The notes under the pieces: generated by a model
What the model was told of the DNA's origin: nothing
Databases searched by the model: none
What the model saw: the letters and a program-made list of their open reading frames with translations, nothing else
Shown: piece after piece, positions 55,667 to 63,927 of the stretch
How the letters are laid out: each line of letters opens with the position of its first letter
Position numbering within the stretch: the first letter of the stretch is position 1
Assembly: GCF_001584335.1 (NCBI RefSeq)
Contig: NZ_LSBB01000018.1
Coordinates: 310,001-374,000 of the forward strand
DNA: 64,000 bases
From: Bacillus atrophaeus
GTDB lineage: Bacteria; Bacillota; Bacilli; Bacillales; Bacillaceae
Reading direction: 5' to 3'
Translations under genes and position numbers: made by a program

Positions 55667-55789
55667 TTAAGCTCTTGATATCAACTCTCTCACATATCGG
55701 AATGTTTGTCCGCATTCTCTCAGCTTTGCCCGCACCTCCCTCGCTTTTCCGACTAAGACGATACCATTTTGCAGACGATAAACTCTCAT
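55667..55789 (-). CDS. mciZ: MciZ, mother-cell inhibitor of FtsZ
   Basis: A 40-aa peptide, MRVYRLQNGIVLVGKAREVR at the start and YVRELISRA at the end. It closely matches my memory of B. subtilis MciZ, which caps FtsZ filaments in the mother cell during sporulation. It has a near-ideal ribosome site (AAAGGAGG) and sits between yqkF and nudF, as in B. subtilis. In B. subtilis it is sigma-E dependent; a CATACATT (-10-like, 55819-55826 on the minus strand) lies upstream, without a clear -35. Confidence 0.92.
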   Translation of the reverse strand: MRVYRLQNGIVLVGKAREVRAKLRECGQTFRYVRELISRA

Positions 55790-55861
55790 CAAAGGACCTC
55801 CTTTTGCATGTATGATAAAATGTATGGGGCATGATAGAGAGACAGAACGGGAGATGAAGAT

Positions 55862-56419
55862 ATGAAACATTTAGAAGAAAAAACCATTGAAAAAGAAAAG
55901 CTTTTTTCAGGCAAGGTCATAGATCTTTATGTGGAGGATGTGGAGCTTCCAAACGGAAAAACCAGCAAACGGGAAATCGTCAAGCATCCGGGAGCGGTTG
56001 CGGTATTAGCTGTTACAGACAGCAATAAAATCATTTTGGTTAACCAGTACAGAAAGCCGCTCGAGCGCACGATCGTCGAGATTCCGGCCGGAAAGCTTGA
56101 AAAAGGGGAAGAACCTGAATATACCGCGTTAAGAGAGCTTGAAGAAGAAACAGGTTATACAGCAAAAAAATTGACCAAAATCACAGCGTTTTATACCTCG
56201 CCGGGCTTTGCGGACGAAATCGTGCATTTGTTTCTCGCTGAAGATCTGTCTGTGCTTGAAGAGAAAAGGGAGCTGGATGAGGACGAATTTGTAGAGGTAA
56301 TGGAGGTGACGCTTGAAGACGCATTGAAGCTGGTGGAAACACGTGAGGTATATGATGCGAAAACAGCTTATGCCATCCAATACCTTCAGCTGAAAGAGGC
56401 GCAGCAAGCACAAAAATGA
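55862..56419 (+). CDS. nudF: ADP-ribose pyrophosphatase NudF
   Basis: A 185-aa Nudix hydrolase that splits ADP-ribose to AMP and ribose-5-phosphate. The Nudix box is complete: G-x5-E-x7-RELEEETGY starting at GKLEKGEEPEYTALREL. The N-terminal dimerisation strand segment and VNQYRKPLERTIVEIPAG are typical of ADPRase. Start 55862 follows GGGAGATG. It overlaps yqxK by 4 bases, so the two are translated together. Former name yqkG. Confidence 0.92.
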   Translation: MKHLEEKTIEKEKLFSGKVIDLYVEDVELPNGKTSKREIVKHPGAVAVLAVTDSNKIILVNQYRKPLERTIVEIPAGKLEKGEEPEYTALRELEEETGYTAKKLTKITAFYTSPGFADEIVHLFLAEDLSVLEEKRELDEDEFVEVMEVTLEDALKLVETREVYDAKTAYAIQYLQLKEAQQAQK

Positions 56420-57579
56420 AAAACATATATGCTGACTTACACATCCATATCGGCAGAACCTTCACTGGCCGGGCCGTGAAAATAACCGGCGCAAAAACAC
56501 TGACGCTTGACAACATTTTAATTGAAGCCAGTGAATCTAAAGGAATAGAGCTTTTGGGGATTATTGACTGCCATTCACCGGAAGTGATTCTTGAGATTGA
56601 AGAGGGCATTTCTTCGGGCAGATATCGAGAGCTTGAGGAAGGCGGGATCCGATATCGCCGCACCACGCTTTTATTAGGAAGTGAATTGGAAATATACGAT
56701 GAGTCTTGCAAAGGCCCGGTTCATGTACTTGCCTTTTTGCCGACAATCGCCAAGATGAAAGAGTTTTCTGTGTGGCTTTCTGCCCGGCTCAAAAATATTC
56801 ATCTCAGCTCACAGCGCATATATGAAACGGGGCTGAATCTCCAGAGAAAAGTAAAGGAATTGGGCGGATTATTTATTCCCGCCCATATTTTTACGCCGCA
56901 CAAAAGTTTGTACGGAAAAGGCGTTAAAACCTCATTGGCCGAAATTTTCGATCCTGAGCTGATTGATGCAGTTGAGCTTGGATTAAGCTGTGATTCGTAT
57001 ATGGCATCGCAAGTATCCGAGCTGAATAATTATTCATTTCTTACAAATTCTGATGCACATTCTTTAGGAAAAATCGGGAGAGAATATAATAAATTGATCA
57101 TGTCTGAAGCGAATTTTTCAGAATTTGTGTTGGCTTTAAAAGGCCGGGAAAACAGAGGAATTGCGGCTAATTACGGGTTAAATCCATTGCTTGGAAAATA
57201 TTATCGAACTGCTTGCGAATCGTGCGGAGAACCTGCTGTAAAAGATGGGGAATCGTGCGCGTCATGCGGAGGAAGAAGATTTACAAAAGGCGTCAGTGAA
57301 AGGCTCAGTGAGCTGAGTGACCAGCCGGAAAATCTTACTATGCGCCCGCCGTATGTTCATCAAATTCCGCTGCAATTTGTCCCGGGAGTCGGACCGAAAA
57401 CGCTGGAAAAACTAAAGAGCGCCTTCGGAACGGAAATGTCGATTCTCCATCAGGCAAGCGAAGAGGAATTGGCTAAGGTGGTATCTCCTAAAACCGCAGC
57501 TTTAATAGTAAAAGCAAGGTCTGGAAAGCTGAACGTTGAGGCAGGAGGGGGAGGCGCGTACGGAAGAGTAAAAGCATAG
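56416..57579 (+). CDS. yqxK: EndoQ-family PHP-domain nuclease YqxK
   Basis: A 387-aa protein of the TIGR00375/EndoQ family. Members act as endonucleases on DNA with deaminated bases (hypoxanthine, uracil). Domains: an N-terminal PHP metal domain (ADLHIHIG, GIIDCHSPEV, IPAHIFTPHKS, TNSDAHS), a four-Cys zinc ribbon (CESCGEP and CASCGG, about residues 267-288), and a C-terminal helix-hairpin-helix (FVPGVGPKTLEKL). The start codon lies inside the end of nudF. The neighbour suggests a shared nucleotide/DNA-damage cleaning role. Activity of this protein is inferred from the family. Confidence 0.88.
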   Translation: MKNIYADLHIHIGRTFTGRAVKITGAKTLTLDNILIEASESKGIELLGIIDCHSPEVILEIEEGISSGRYRELEEGGIRYRRTTLLLGSELEIYDESCKGPVHVLAFLPTIAKMKEFSVWLSARLKNIHLSSQRIYETGLNLQRKVKELGGLFIPAHIFTPHKSLYGKGVKTSLAEIFDPELIDAVELGLSCDSYMASQVSELNNYSFLTNSDAHSLGKIGREYNKLIMSEANFSEFVLALKGRENRGIAANYGLNPLLGKYYRTACESCGEPAVKDGESCASCGGRRFTKGVSERLSELSDQPENLTMRPPYVHQIPLQFVPGVGPKTLEKLKSAFGTEMSILHQASEEELAKVVSPKTAALIVKARSGKLNVEAGGGGAYGRVKA

Positions 57580-57633
57580 GGGAACGGCTGAACGCAAAAA
57601 TAGACATGCTCAAAGAAGGCATGTACTGCCGTT

Positions 57634-57987
57634 TTAGATAAGCTCTTCTTCTATCTTTTTCTTCGCCCGAATAAAAGCGATCAGCTGAATAATCTCTTCT
57701 TCAGTCAGAGGTTTTCCGTCAACGGTCATGGTAAGATTCAGGCTGCTTAACTCTGTCAATTCGATTGATGAAGGCGCAGACTGTTTTTTTGGCTCGGTGC
57801 GGCCCAGCAAATCGTCGCATGTGGTATTGAAGAGATCGGCTAATAGCGCCAGAGCTTCAAGAGAAGGACGACGGTATCCTGATTCATATCCGGCGTATGT
57901 GCTTTTGGCGATACCGAGCCGGTCTGCCGTATATTGAAGAGACCAATTTTTCTTTTTTCTTAATTCTGTTAAACGATCTAGATTCAT
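57634..57987 (-). CDS. ansR: AnsR, transcriptional repressor of ansAB
   Basis: A 117-aa Xre-family regulator. The helix-turn-helix is in residues 5-58 (LTELRKKKNWSL, TADRLGIAKSTYAGYESGYR). The C-terminal half (SSLNLTMTVDGKPLTEEE) is probably for dimerisation and effector sensing. In B. subtilis AnsR represses ansAB, relieved by asparagine or aspartate. Start 57987 is 7-8 bases from GGAGCGG; seven extra residues upstream are unlikely. It is divergent from ansA. Confidence 0.9.
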   Translation of the reverse strand: MNLDRLTELRKKKNWSLQYTADRLGIAKSTYAGYESGYRRPSLEALALLADLFNTTCDDLLGRTEPKKQSAPSSIELTELSSLNLTMTVDGKPLTEEEIIQLIAFIRAKKKIEEELI

Positions 57988-58065
57988 GTATCTTCCGCTC
58001 CTTTTCACTGAGCTGATTATATCATATAGGTCTGAAGAAGTGTACGCGAATCGAATAATATTTAC

Positions 58066-58094
58066 TTGCTAATTTCATTTTCCGTGTCTATAAT
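58066..58094 (+). promoter_or_regulatory. Sigma-A promoter of ansAB
   Basis: TTGCTA and TATAAT (exact) are separated by 17 bases. It is 84 bases before ansA. Confidence 0.75.
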
Positions 58095-58115
58095 TGCATT
58101 AAAAGTATGCGGAAA

Positions 58116-58131
58116 GCGAATGTTTTCTCGC
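58116..58131. promoter_or_regulatory. Possible AnsR operator
   Basis: GCGAATGTTTTCTCGC has GCGA/TCGC arms and lies just after the predicted ansA start point. The site is proposed from position and symmetry only. Confidence 0.3.
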
Positions 58132-58177
58132 AAATCATCTTAAGATACAGTCATTTTTAGTTGAAGAGGTGTAGGTT

Positions 58178-59164
58178 ATGAAAAAATTGCTGTTGTTGAC
58201 AACAGGAGGAACAATTGCTTCAGTTGAAGGAGAAAATGGACTTGCACCCGCTGTCAAAGCGGATGAATTATTAAGTTATGTCTCACAGCTTGATAACGAT
58301 TACACGATGGAAACTCAATCGTTAATGAATTTAGACAGCACCAATATGCAGCCTGAATATTGGGTGAAAATCGCCAAGGCGGTAGAAGAGAATTACGAAG
58401 CGTATGACGGGTTTGTTATTACTCACGGAACGGATACAATGGCCTATACGTCTGCTGCATTATCATATATGCTGCAGCACGCAACGAAGCCGATCGTGAT
58501 TACGGGATCGCAAATACCTATCACGTTTAAGAAAACAGATGCTAAAAAAAATATCACCGATGCGATCCGGTTTGCCTGTGAAGGCGTAGGCGGCGTTTAC
58601 GTGGTATTTGACGGCAGAGTCATTCAAGGAACCCGAGCGATTAAATTAAGAACGAAAAGCTATGATGCCTTCGAAAGCATCAATTATCCGTACATCGCTT
58701 TTATCAATGAAGACGGCATTGAATACAATAAACAAATGACCCCGGAGCGAGAGCCGTTTGCAGTTGATACGTCTTTGTGCACGGATGTTTGCCTGCTTAA
58801 GCTGCACCCGGGCTTAAAACCGGAAATGCTGGACGCGCTGAAAAGCATGTACAAAGGCATTGTCATTGAGAGTTATGGAAGCGGTGGCATTCCATTTGAA
58901 GAAAGAGACCTCCTCACCAAGATAAACGAACTGATCGAGAGCGGAATCGTTGTTGTGATTACGACTCAATGTTTGGAAGAGGGCGAGGATATGAGCATAT
59001 ATGAAGTCGGGCGGAGAGTGAATCAAGATTTAATCATCCGTTCAAGAAATATGAACACCGAAGCGATCGTGCCGAAATTAATGTGGGCCCTGGGTAAATC
59101 CTCTGATCTGGTGGAAGTGAAAAAGATCATGGAAACACCGATCGCCGATGATGTCGTATTGTAA
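58178..59164 (+). CDS. ansA: L-asparaginase AnsA
   Basis: A 328-aa type I (cytoplasmic) asparaginase that makes aspartate and ammonia. The nucleophile Thr is in [11 protein letters not shown] at the N-terminus; the second catalytic motif [12 protein letters not shown] (Thr-Asp) is near residue 90. No signal peptide is present, so it acts inside the cell. ATG 58178 follows GAAGAGGTG. The next gene ansB uses its product. Confidence 0.95.
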   Translation: MKKLLLLTTGGTIASVEGENGLAPAVKADELLSYVSQLDNDYTMETQSLMNLDSTNMQPEYWVKIAKAVEENYEAYDGFVITHGTDTMAYTSAALSYMLQHATKPIVITGSQIPITFKKTDAKKNITDAIRFACEGVGGVYVVFDGRVIQGTRAIKLRTKSYDAFESINYPYIAFINEDGIEYNKQMTPEREPFAVDTSLCTDVCLLKLHPGLKPEMLDALKSMYKGIVIESYGSGGIPFEERDLLTKINELIESGIVVVITTQCLEEGEDMSIYEVGRRVNQDLIIRSRNMNTEAIVPKLMWALGKSSDLVEVKKIMETPIADDVVL

Positions 59165-59207
59165 ACGTTCTCAAAATAATTACCACAGAGAAAGTAGGTT
59201 TTAAATC

Positions 59208-60638
59208 ATGTTAAACGGCCAAAAAGAATATCGTCAGGAAAAAGATTTTCTTGGAGAAAAAAATATCGAAGCAGATGTATACTACGGTATCCAAACACTT
59301 CGTGCAGCAGAGAATTTCCCAATTACAGGCTATAAAATCCATGAGGAAATGATCAATGCGTTAGCGATCGTGAAAAAAGCGGCTGCGCTTGCCAATATGG
59401 ACGTAAAACGCCTGTATGAAGGAATTGGAAATGCGATTGTCCAAGCAGCAGACGAAATTTTGGAAGGCAAATGGCATGACCAGTTTATCGTCGATCCGAT
59501 TCAAGGCGGCGCCGGCACATCCATGAACATGAATGCAAATGAAGTGATCGGAAACCGGGCGCTTGAACTGATGGGACATAACAAAGGCGAGTATATTCAT
59601 CTCAGCCCGAATACACACGTCAACATGTCACAGTCAACAAACGATGTCTTTCCAACAGCGATTCATATTTCCACTTTGAAGCTGCTCGAAAAACTTCTGG
59701 GTACGATGGAAAATATGCATAAGGTGTTTAAGAAAAAAGCGCAGGACTTTGATTCGGTTATTAAAATGGGGCGGACGCATCTTCAAGACGCAGTTCCGAT
59801 TCGTTTAGGACAAGAATTTGAAGCTTACAGCCGCGTGCTGGAGCGGGATATAAAAAGAATTAAACAATCACGGCAGCATCTATATGAAGTAAATATGGGC
59901 GCAACTGCTGTAGGAACAGGCCTTAATGCGGACCCGCGCTACATTGAGCAGGTCGTTAAACACCTGGCTGATATCAGCGGTCTGCCGTTAGTCGGCGCTG
60001 ACCATCTTGTTGATGCGACACAAAATACTGACGCATACACAGAAGTATCAGCGGCGTTAAAAGTTTGTATGATGAATATGTCCAAAATCGCCAACGATCT
60101 TCGTTTGATGGCATCTGGGCCGCGCGCCGGACTTGCGGAAATTTCCCTTCCTGCACGTCAGCCGGGATCATCCATCATGCCGGGAAAAGTGAACCCGGTT
60201 ATGGCGGAGCTCATCAACCAGATCGCCTTCCAGGTAATCGGAAACGACCATACGATCTGCTTGGCTTCCGAAGCCGGCCAGCTTGAGCTGAACGTGATGG
60301 AGCCTGTGCTCGTATTTAACCTCCTGCAGTCAATCAGCGTGATGAACAACGGATTCCGCTCATTTACTGACTATTGTTTGACAGGCATTGAAGCAAATGA
60401 AAAACGCTTGCAGGAATATGTAGAGAAAAGCGCCGGTGTTATTACAGCGGTTAACCCGCATCTTGGCTATGAAGCGGCAGCCAGAATTGCGAGAGAAGCG
60501 ATTATGTCCGGTAAATCGGTCCGTGACCTTTGCTTACAATATGATGTCTTAACAGAGGAAGAATTGGATATCATTTTAAACCCGTATGAGATGACTAAAC
60601 CGGGAATAGCGGGAAAAGAGCTCTTTGACAGACAATAA
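59208..60638 (+). CDS. ansB: Aspartate ammonia-lyase AnsB
   Basis: A 476-aa enzyme of the aspartase/fumarase superfamily that converts aspartate to fumarate and ammonia. Superfamily signature GSSIMPGKVNP (the flexible catalytic loop) is exact. Other active-site segments are MGRTHLQDAVP and SPNTHVNMSQSTNDVFPT. It lies 43 bases after ansA. The product fumarate and then malate can be used through mleN-mleA downstream. Confidence 0.95.
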   Translation: MLNGQKEYRQEKDFLGEKNIEADVYYGIQTLRAAENFPITGYKIHEEMINALAIVKKAAALANMDVKRLYEGIGNAIVQAADEILEGKWHDQFIVDPIQGGAGTSMNMNANEVIGNRALELMGHNKGEYIHLSPNTHVNMSQSTNDVFPTAIHISTLKLLEKLLGTMENMHKVFKKKAQDFDSVIKMGRTHLQDAVPIRLGQEFEAYSRVLERDIKRIKQSRQHLYEVNMGATAVGTGLNADPRYIEQVVKHLADISGLPLVGADHLVDATQNTDAYTEVSAALKVCMMNMSKIANDLRLMASGPRAGLAEISLPARQPGSSIMPGKVNPVMAELINQIAFQVIGNDHTICLASEAGQLELNVMEPVLVFNLLQSISVMNNGFRSFTDYCLTGIEANEKRLQEYVEKSAGVITAVNPHLGYEAAARIAREAIMSGKSVRDLCLQYDVLTEEELDIILNPYEMTKPGIAGKELFDRQ

Positions 60639-60653
60639 AGTTTGGAAGAAATG

Positions 60654-60695
60654 AACATTTAGTTCATTCGGCTCCGGCCGGGTGAACTAAATGTT
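60654..60695. repeat. Perfect 13-bp inverted repeat upstream of mleN
   Basis: AACATTTAGTTCA (60654) and TGAACTAAATGTT (60683) are exact reverse complements around a GC-rich 16-base loop. The second arm overlaps the -35 of the mleN promoter. No T-run follows, so it is not a standard terminator. Confidence 0.7.
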
Positions 60696-60722
60696 GCATG
60701 CTTTGGGATGAGGCAGTATAGT
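60694..60722 (+). promoter_or_regulatory. Sigma-A promoter of mleN
   Basis: TTGCAT and TATAGT are separated by 17 bases; the predicted start point is near 60729. Confidence 0.6.
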
Positions 60723-60743
60723 ATACTTTGTTGCACTATTTAT

Positions 60744-60757
60744 TGTAAGCGTTTTAG
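60744..60757. promoter_or_regulatory. cre-like site before mleN
   Basis: TGTAAGCGTTTTAG matches the first ten positions of a cre well and the end poorly. Its position after the promoter would allow a CcpA roadblock. Confidence 0.5.
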
Positions 60758-60782
60758 CTTTTTTCTTTAAGGGGGATTTAGG

Positions 60783-62189
60783 ATGAAGGATGTAAGATTG
60801 CCAACATTATTTGAAATTATCATTATATTAGGGGGATTCCTCGCGCTTGTACTGTCATTTACAGTTTTTTTAAACTTACCGATACAATTGGCGCTTTTCA
60901 TTTCCTGGTTTTTAGTCATCATACTTGGAATTCGGCTTGGCCACACATTTCAGGATTTGCAAAAATCTGTTATTAATGGAATATCAAACGGCCTTGAAGC
61001 TGTCCTGATTCTTGTATCTGTAGGCGCCTTAATCGGAACGTGGATTGCGGGCGGCGTTGTGCCTACCCTGATTTACTACGGTCTTGAATTTATTCATCCG
61101 AGTATCTTTTTATTAGCAACTTTAATTATTTGTTCGATTATGTCAGTAGCAACAGGCACTTCATGGGGAACTGTTGGAACAGCCGGAATTGCCATGATTG
61201 CCATAGGGGAAGGTCTCGGTATGCCGCTGCCGCTCGTAGCCGGCGCTGTCTTATCCGGAGCTTACTTTGGAGACAAGCTGTCACCACTGTCTGACAGCAC
61301 TGTGCTTGCATCCTCGCTTTCAAAAGTGGATGTGCTCAAGCATGTTCGGGCTATGATGGTTTTAGCCATACCGGCTTATATTATTACGGCTATTTTATTT
61401 ACGATTACTGGGTTTATCTATGGCGGAAAAAATGTAGATTTAAAGAAAGTCGATTCTTTAAAGTCCGCATTACACCAAAACTTCGATATTCAGATTTGGA
61501 TGCTGATACCGGCTGTTATCGTTGTTGTATTACTAGCACTGAAAAAACCTTCAATGCCTGTGATTGTGGTCGGGGCTTTACTCGGGGCCATCTGGGCTTC
61601 CGTATTCCAAGGGATGAACTTTGCAGAAGCCATCGGAACAGCCTACAACGGATTTCACATTGACACTGGCATGAAGTTTATAGATGGGATTCTGAATCGC
61701 GGTGGTATTACGGGAATGTTGGACACGCTCGTCGTCATCCTATTCGGTCTAGGCTTCGGCGGATTGTTGGAAAAGCTCGGCGTATTGCGGGTCATTGTAT
61801 CTTTGTTTGAAAAGAAATTGACTTCGGCGGGAAATGTCACCCTAACAACTCTAATCGTCGCGCTTTTGGGAAATATACTAGGCTGTGCGATGTACGTGTC
61901 ATTGATTTTGACACCGAAAATTATGGAAGACAGTTATGACAAACTGAACATAGACCGAAGAGTTTTATCCCGAAACGCAGAGGTAGGCGGCACATTGACA
62001 TCTGGAATGGTGCCTTGGTCTGATAACGGAATCTATATGGCTGGTATTCTCGGCGTTTCTACTTTTTCTTACTTGCCTTTTATGTGGCTGAGCTTCGTTT
62101 CAATAGGACTCGCAATTATTTACGGCTATACAGGAAAGTTCATTTGGTATACCAAAAACAAATCTGCTCAAACTGAAGAAGTAGTATAA
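60783..62189 (+). CDS. mleN: Na+/H+-malate/lactate antiporter MleN
   Basis: A 468-aa membrane protein of the NhaC family with about 11-12 helices. In B. subtilis MleN exchanges malate (with protons) for lactate (with sodium). Characteristic parts are SVATGTSWGTVGTAGIAMIAIG, GAYFGDKLSPLSDSTVLAS and SGMVPWSDNGIYMAGILGV, which hold polar residues inside helices. Start 60783 follows GGGGGATTT. It lies 17 bases before the malic enzyme gene mleA, so import and use of malate are linked. Confidence 0.92.
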   Translation: MKDVRLPTLFEIIIILGGFLALVLSFTVFLNLPIQLALFISWFLVIILGIRLGHTFQDLQKSVINGISNGLEAVLILVSVGALIGTWIAGGVVPTLIYYGLEFIHPSIFLLATLIICSIMSVATGTSWGTVGTAGIAMIAIGEGLGMPLPLVAGAVLSGAYFGDKLSPLSDSTVLASSLSKVDVLKHVRAMMVLAIPAYIITAILFTITGFIYGGKNVDLKKVDSLKSALHQNFDIQIWMLIPAVIVVVLLALKKPSMPVIVVGALLGAIWASVFQGMNFAEAIGTAYNGFHIDTGMKFIDGILNRGGITGMLDTLVVILFGLGFGGLLEKLGVLRVIVSLFEKKLTSAGNVTLTTLIVALLGNILGCAMYVSLILTPKIMEDSYDKLNIDRRVLSRNAEVGGTLTSGMVPWSDNGIYMAGILGVSTFSYLPFMWLSFVSIGLAIIYGYTGKFIWYTKNKSAQTEEVV

Positions 62190-62206
62190 GGGAGAGGCGA
62201 TAGTGA

Positions 62207-63526
62207 ATGATTACTAAACATATGATTCGGACACTAATGATAGAAACACCTACCGTTCCGGGGAATCTAGGAAAAGTGGCGACTGCCATAGGCCTTTTGG
62301 GCGGAGATATCGGCGAGGTTGAGACAGTAAAGGTCGGACCCAATTATACAATGCGGAACATTACCGTACAGGTAGAGAATGAAGAACAGCTTCAAGAGGT
62401 TATTGACGCCATTGAGGCACTGGGTGAAGGAATCAGGCTTCACACAGTATCAGATGAAGTGCTGTCCGCCCATGAAGGCGGCAAAATTCAAATGAAGAGC
62501 AAAATGCCGATCCGATCATTGGCAGAGCTTGGACGTGTGTATACACCGGGCGTTGCAGATGTGTGCAGGCTGATTGAGAAAGAACCTGAAAAAGCCGATA
62601 TTTATACGACCATCAGCAACTCAGTCGCTATTGTTACAGACGGAACGGCGATTCTCGGCCTCGGAAACATCGGTTCGGTTGCGGGTATGCCCGTGATGGA
62701 AGGAAAAGCGGCGCTGTTTGACCAGCTTGCTGATATCAGCGGTATTCCAATTTTACTGGATACAACAGATCCTGAGGAAATCATCAATACAGTTAAACAC
62801 ATTTCACCGGGGTTTAACGGTATTTTGCTTGAAGATATCGGTTCACCGCATTGCTTTGAAATAGAAGACCGCCTGAAAGAAGAGTTGAATATCCCTGTTA
62901 TGCACGATGATCAGCACGGGACGGCTGTCGTTACTTTGGCCGCGGCAATCTCCGCATGTAAAAGCGCGGATGTGGATCTGAAGGAAGCGAAAGTGGGACA
63001 AATCGGTCTTGGAGCGGCAGGCGTCGCCATTTGCAGAATGTTTATGGCATACGGTGTCAAAGCCGTTTTCGGGACAGATAAATCAGAGGATGCAATGAAC
63101 CGCCTTCAGCAATACGGCGGAAAAACAGCAGCCAACATTGAAGAGTTGATGGAAACATGCGATATCATTATTGCCACAACAGGCGTGCCGGGGTTAATCA
63201 AAAAAGAATTTGTACGGCCCGGACAGGTTATTTTAGCCTTATCAAACCCTAAACCGGAAATCGAGCCTGAGGAAGCATTACAGGCAGGAGCCGCCTATGC
63301 AGCTGACGGCCGTTCTGTTAATAATGTACTGGGCTTTCCGGGTATTTTCCGAGGGGCGCTTAATGCAAAAAGCAAGGTCATCAACCATGACATGCTGGTT
63401 GCGGCGGCAGAAGCCATTGCTGCTTGTACGAAGCAAGGCGACGTGGTGCCGCAGCCTCTTGATCAGAGAGTTCATGAGGCGGTATCTGCAGCGGTTGAAC
63501 ATGTTGCAGTACGCAATAGTTTGTAA
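62207..63526 (+). CDS. mleA: NAD-dependent malic enzyme MleA with ACT domain
   Basis: A 439-aa malic enzyme that oxidatively decarboxylates malate to pyruvate; the B. subtilis orthologue (YqkJ) has been called malolactic/malic. Residues 1-80 form an ACT-like regulatory domain (MIETPTVPGNLGKVATAIG). The catalytic part carries GRVYTPGVADVC, the Lys/metal region GKAALFDQLADISGIPI, EDIGSPHCFEIED, and MHDDQHGTAVV, and the NAD fold is GLGAAGVAICRMF. Start at ATG 62207 after AAGGGAGAGGCG. A terminator follows. Confidence 0.93.
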   Translation: MITKHMIRTLMIETPTVPGNLGKVATAIGLLGGDIGEVETVKVGPNYTMRNITVQVENEEQLQEVIDAIEALGEGIRLHTVSDEVLSAHEGGKIQMKSKMPIRSLAELGRVYTPGVADVCRLIEKEPEKADIYTTISNSVAIVTDGTAILGLGNIGSVAGMPVMEGKAALFDQLADISGIPILLDTTDPEEIINTVKHISPGFNGILLEDIGSPHCFEIEDRLKEELNIPVMHDDQHGTAVVTLAAAISACKSADVDLKEAKVGQIGLGAAGVAICRMFMAYGVKAVFGTDKSEDAMNRLQQYGGKTAANIEELMETCDIIIATTGVPGLIKKEFVRPGQVILALSNPKPEIEPEEALQAGAAYAADGRSVNNVLGFPGIFRGALNAKSKVINHDMLVAAAEAIAACTKQGDVVPQPLDQRVHEAVSAAVEHVAVRNSL

Positions 63527-63536
63527 GGTTAAGTGA

Positions 63537-63568
63537 AACAGCGCCAAGCAAGAATGGCGCTGTTTTTT
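63537..63568 (+). terminator. Terminator of mleNA
   Basis: AACAGCGCC pairs with GGCGCTGTT and TTTT follows. Confidence 0.92.
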
Positions 63569-63717
63569 ATCTATCGGCAGCTGCGCTGCCTCAGAACAAA
63601 GCATGAACGTTACATATTAGAGAAGAGGCCGGTCTCAGAAAAACTCTGCTGATTTCTCATGTCAAAAATGCCTAAACCTGTGTATAATAGAGCAAACATA
63701 TAAGGAGAGTGATCGGC

Positions 63718-63927
63718 ATGTCAAAAAGCAGCGCGAAGAAAAAACGGGCGCATCTGCTTAGAAACGGCGGACGGGACGCCTCATTGTCAAGAGGGCTGGC
63801 CCCATCCTTCAGCACACATGTAAGGAAAACAAAAAGTAAAAAAGACAGGCTTGAAAGAAGCAGGCATAAAGGAAGGAATCCTTATGATCGTTATTTAGAC
63901 AATCATAAGGATTTTTTATGTGCGTAA
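63718..63927 (+). CDS. brfA: YqkK (BrfA), alternative ribosome rescue factor
   Basis: A 69-aa basic protein (KSSAKKKRAHLLRNGGRD, FSTHVRKTKSKKDRLERSRH). B. subtilis YqkK is BrfA, which recruits release factor RF2 to ribosomes stuck on nonstop mRNA, as a backup to tmRNA. A complete intrinsic terminator lies inside the reading frame before the stop codon, so most transcripts should themselves be nonstop. That is how BrfA is known to be kept low while tmRNA works. The ATG at 63718 follows AAGGAGAG. TATAAT at 63683 is the likely -10; the -35 is poor. Confidence 0.92.
   Translation: MSKSSAKKKRAHLLRNGGRDASLSRGLAPSFSTHVRKTKSKKDRLERSRHKGRNPYDRYLDNHKDFLCA
63877..63917 (+). terminator. Intrinsic terminator inside the brfA reading frame
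   Basis: AATCCTTATGAT pairs perfectly with ATCATAAGGATT and TTTTTT ends at 63917, eight to ten bases before the TAA at 63925. The last transcribed base would precede the stop codon. Confidence 0.93.
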
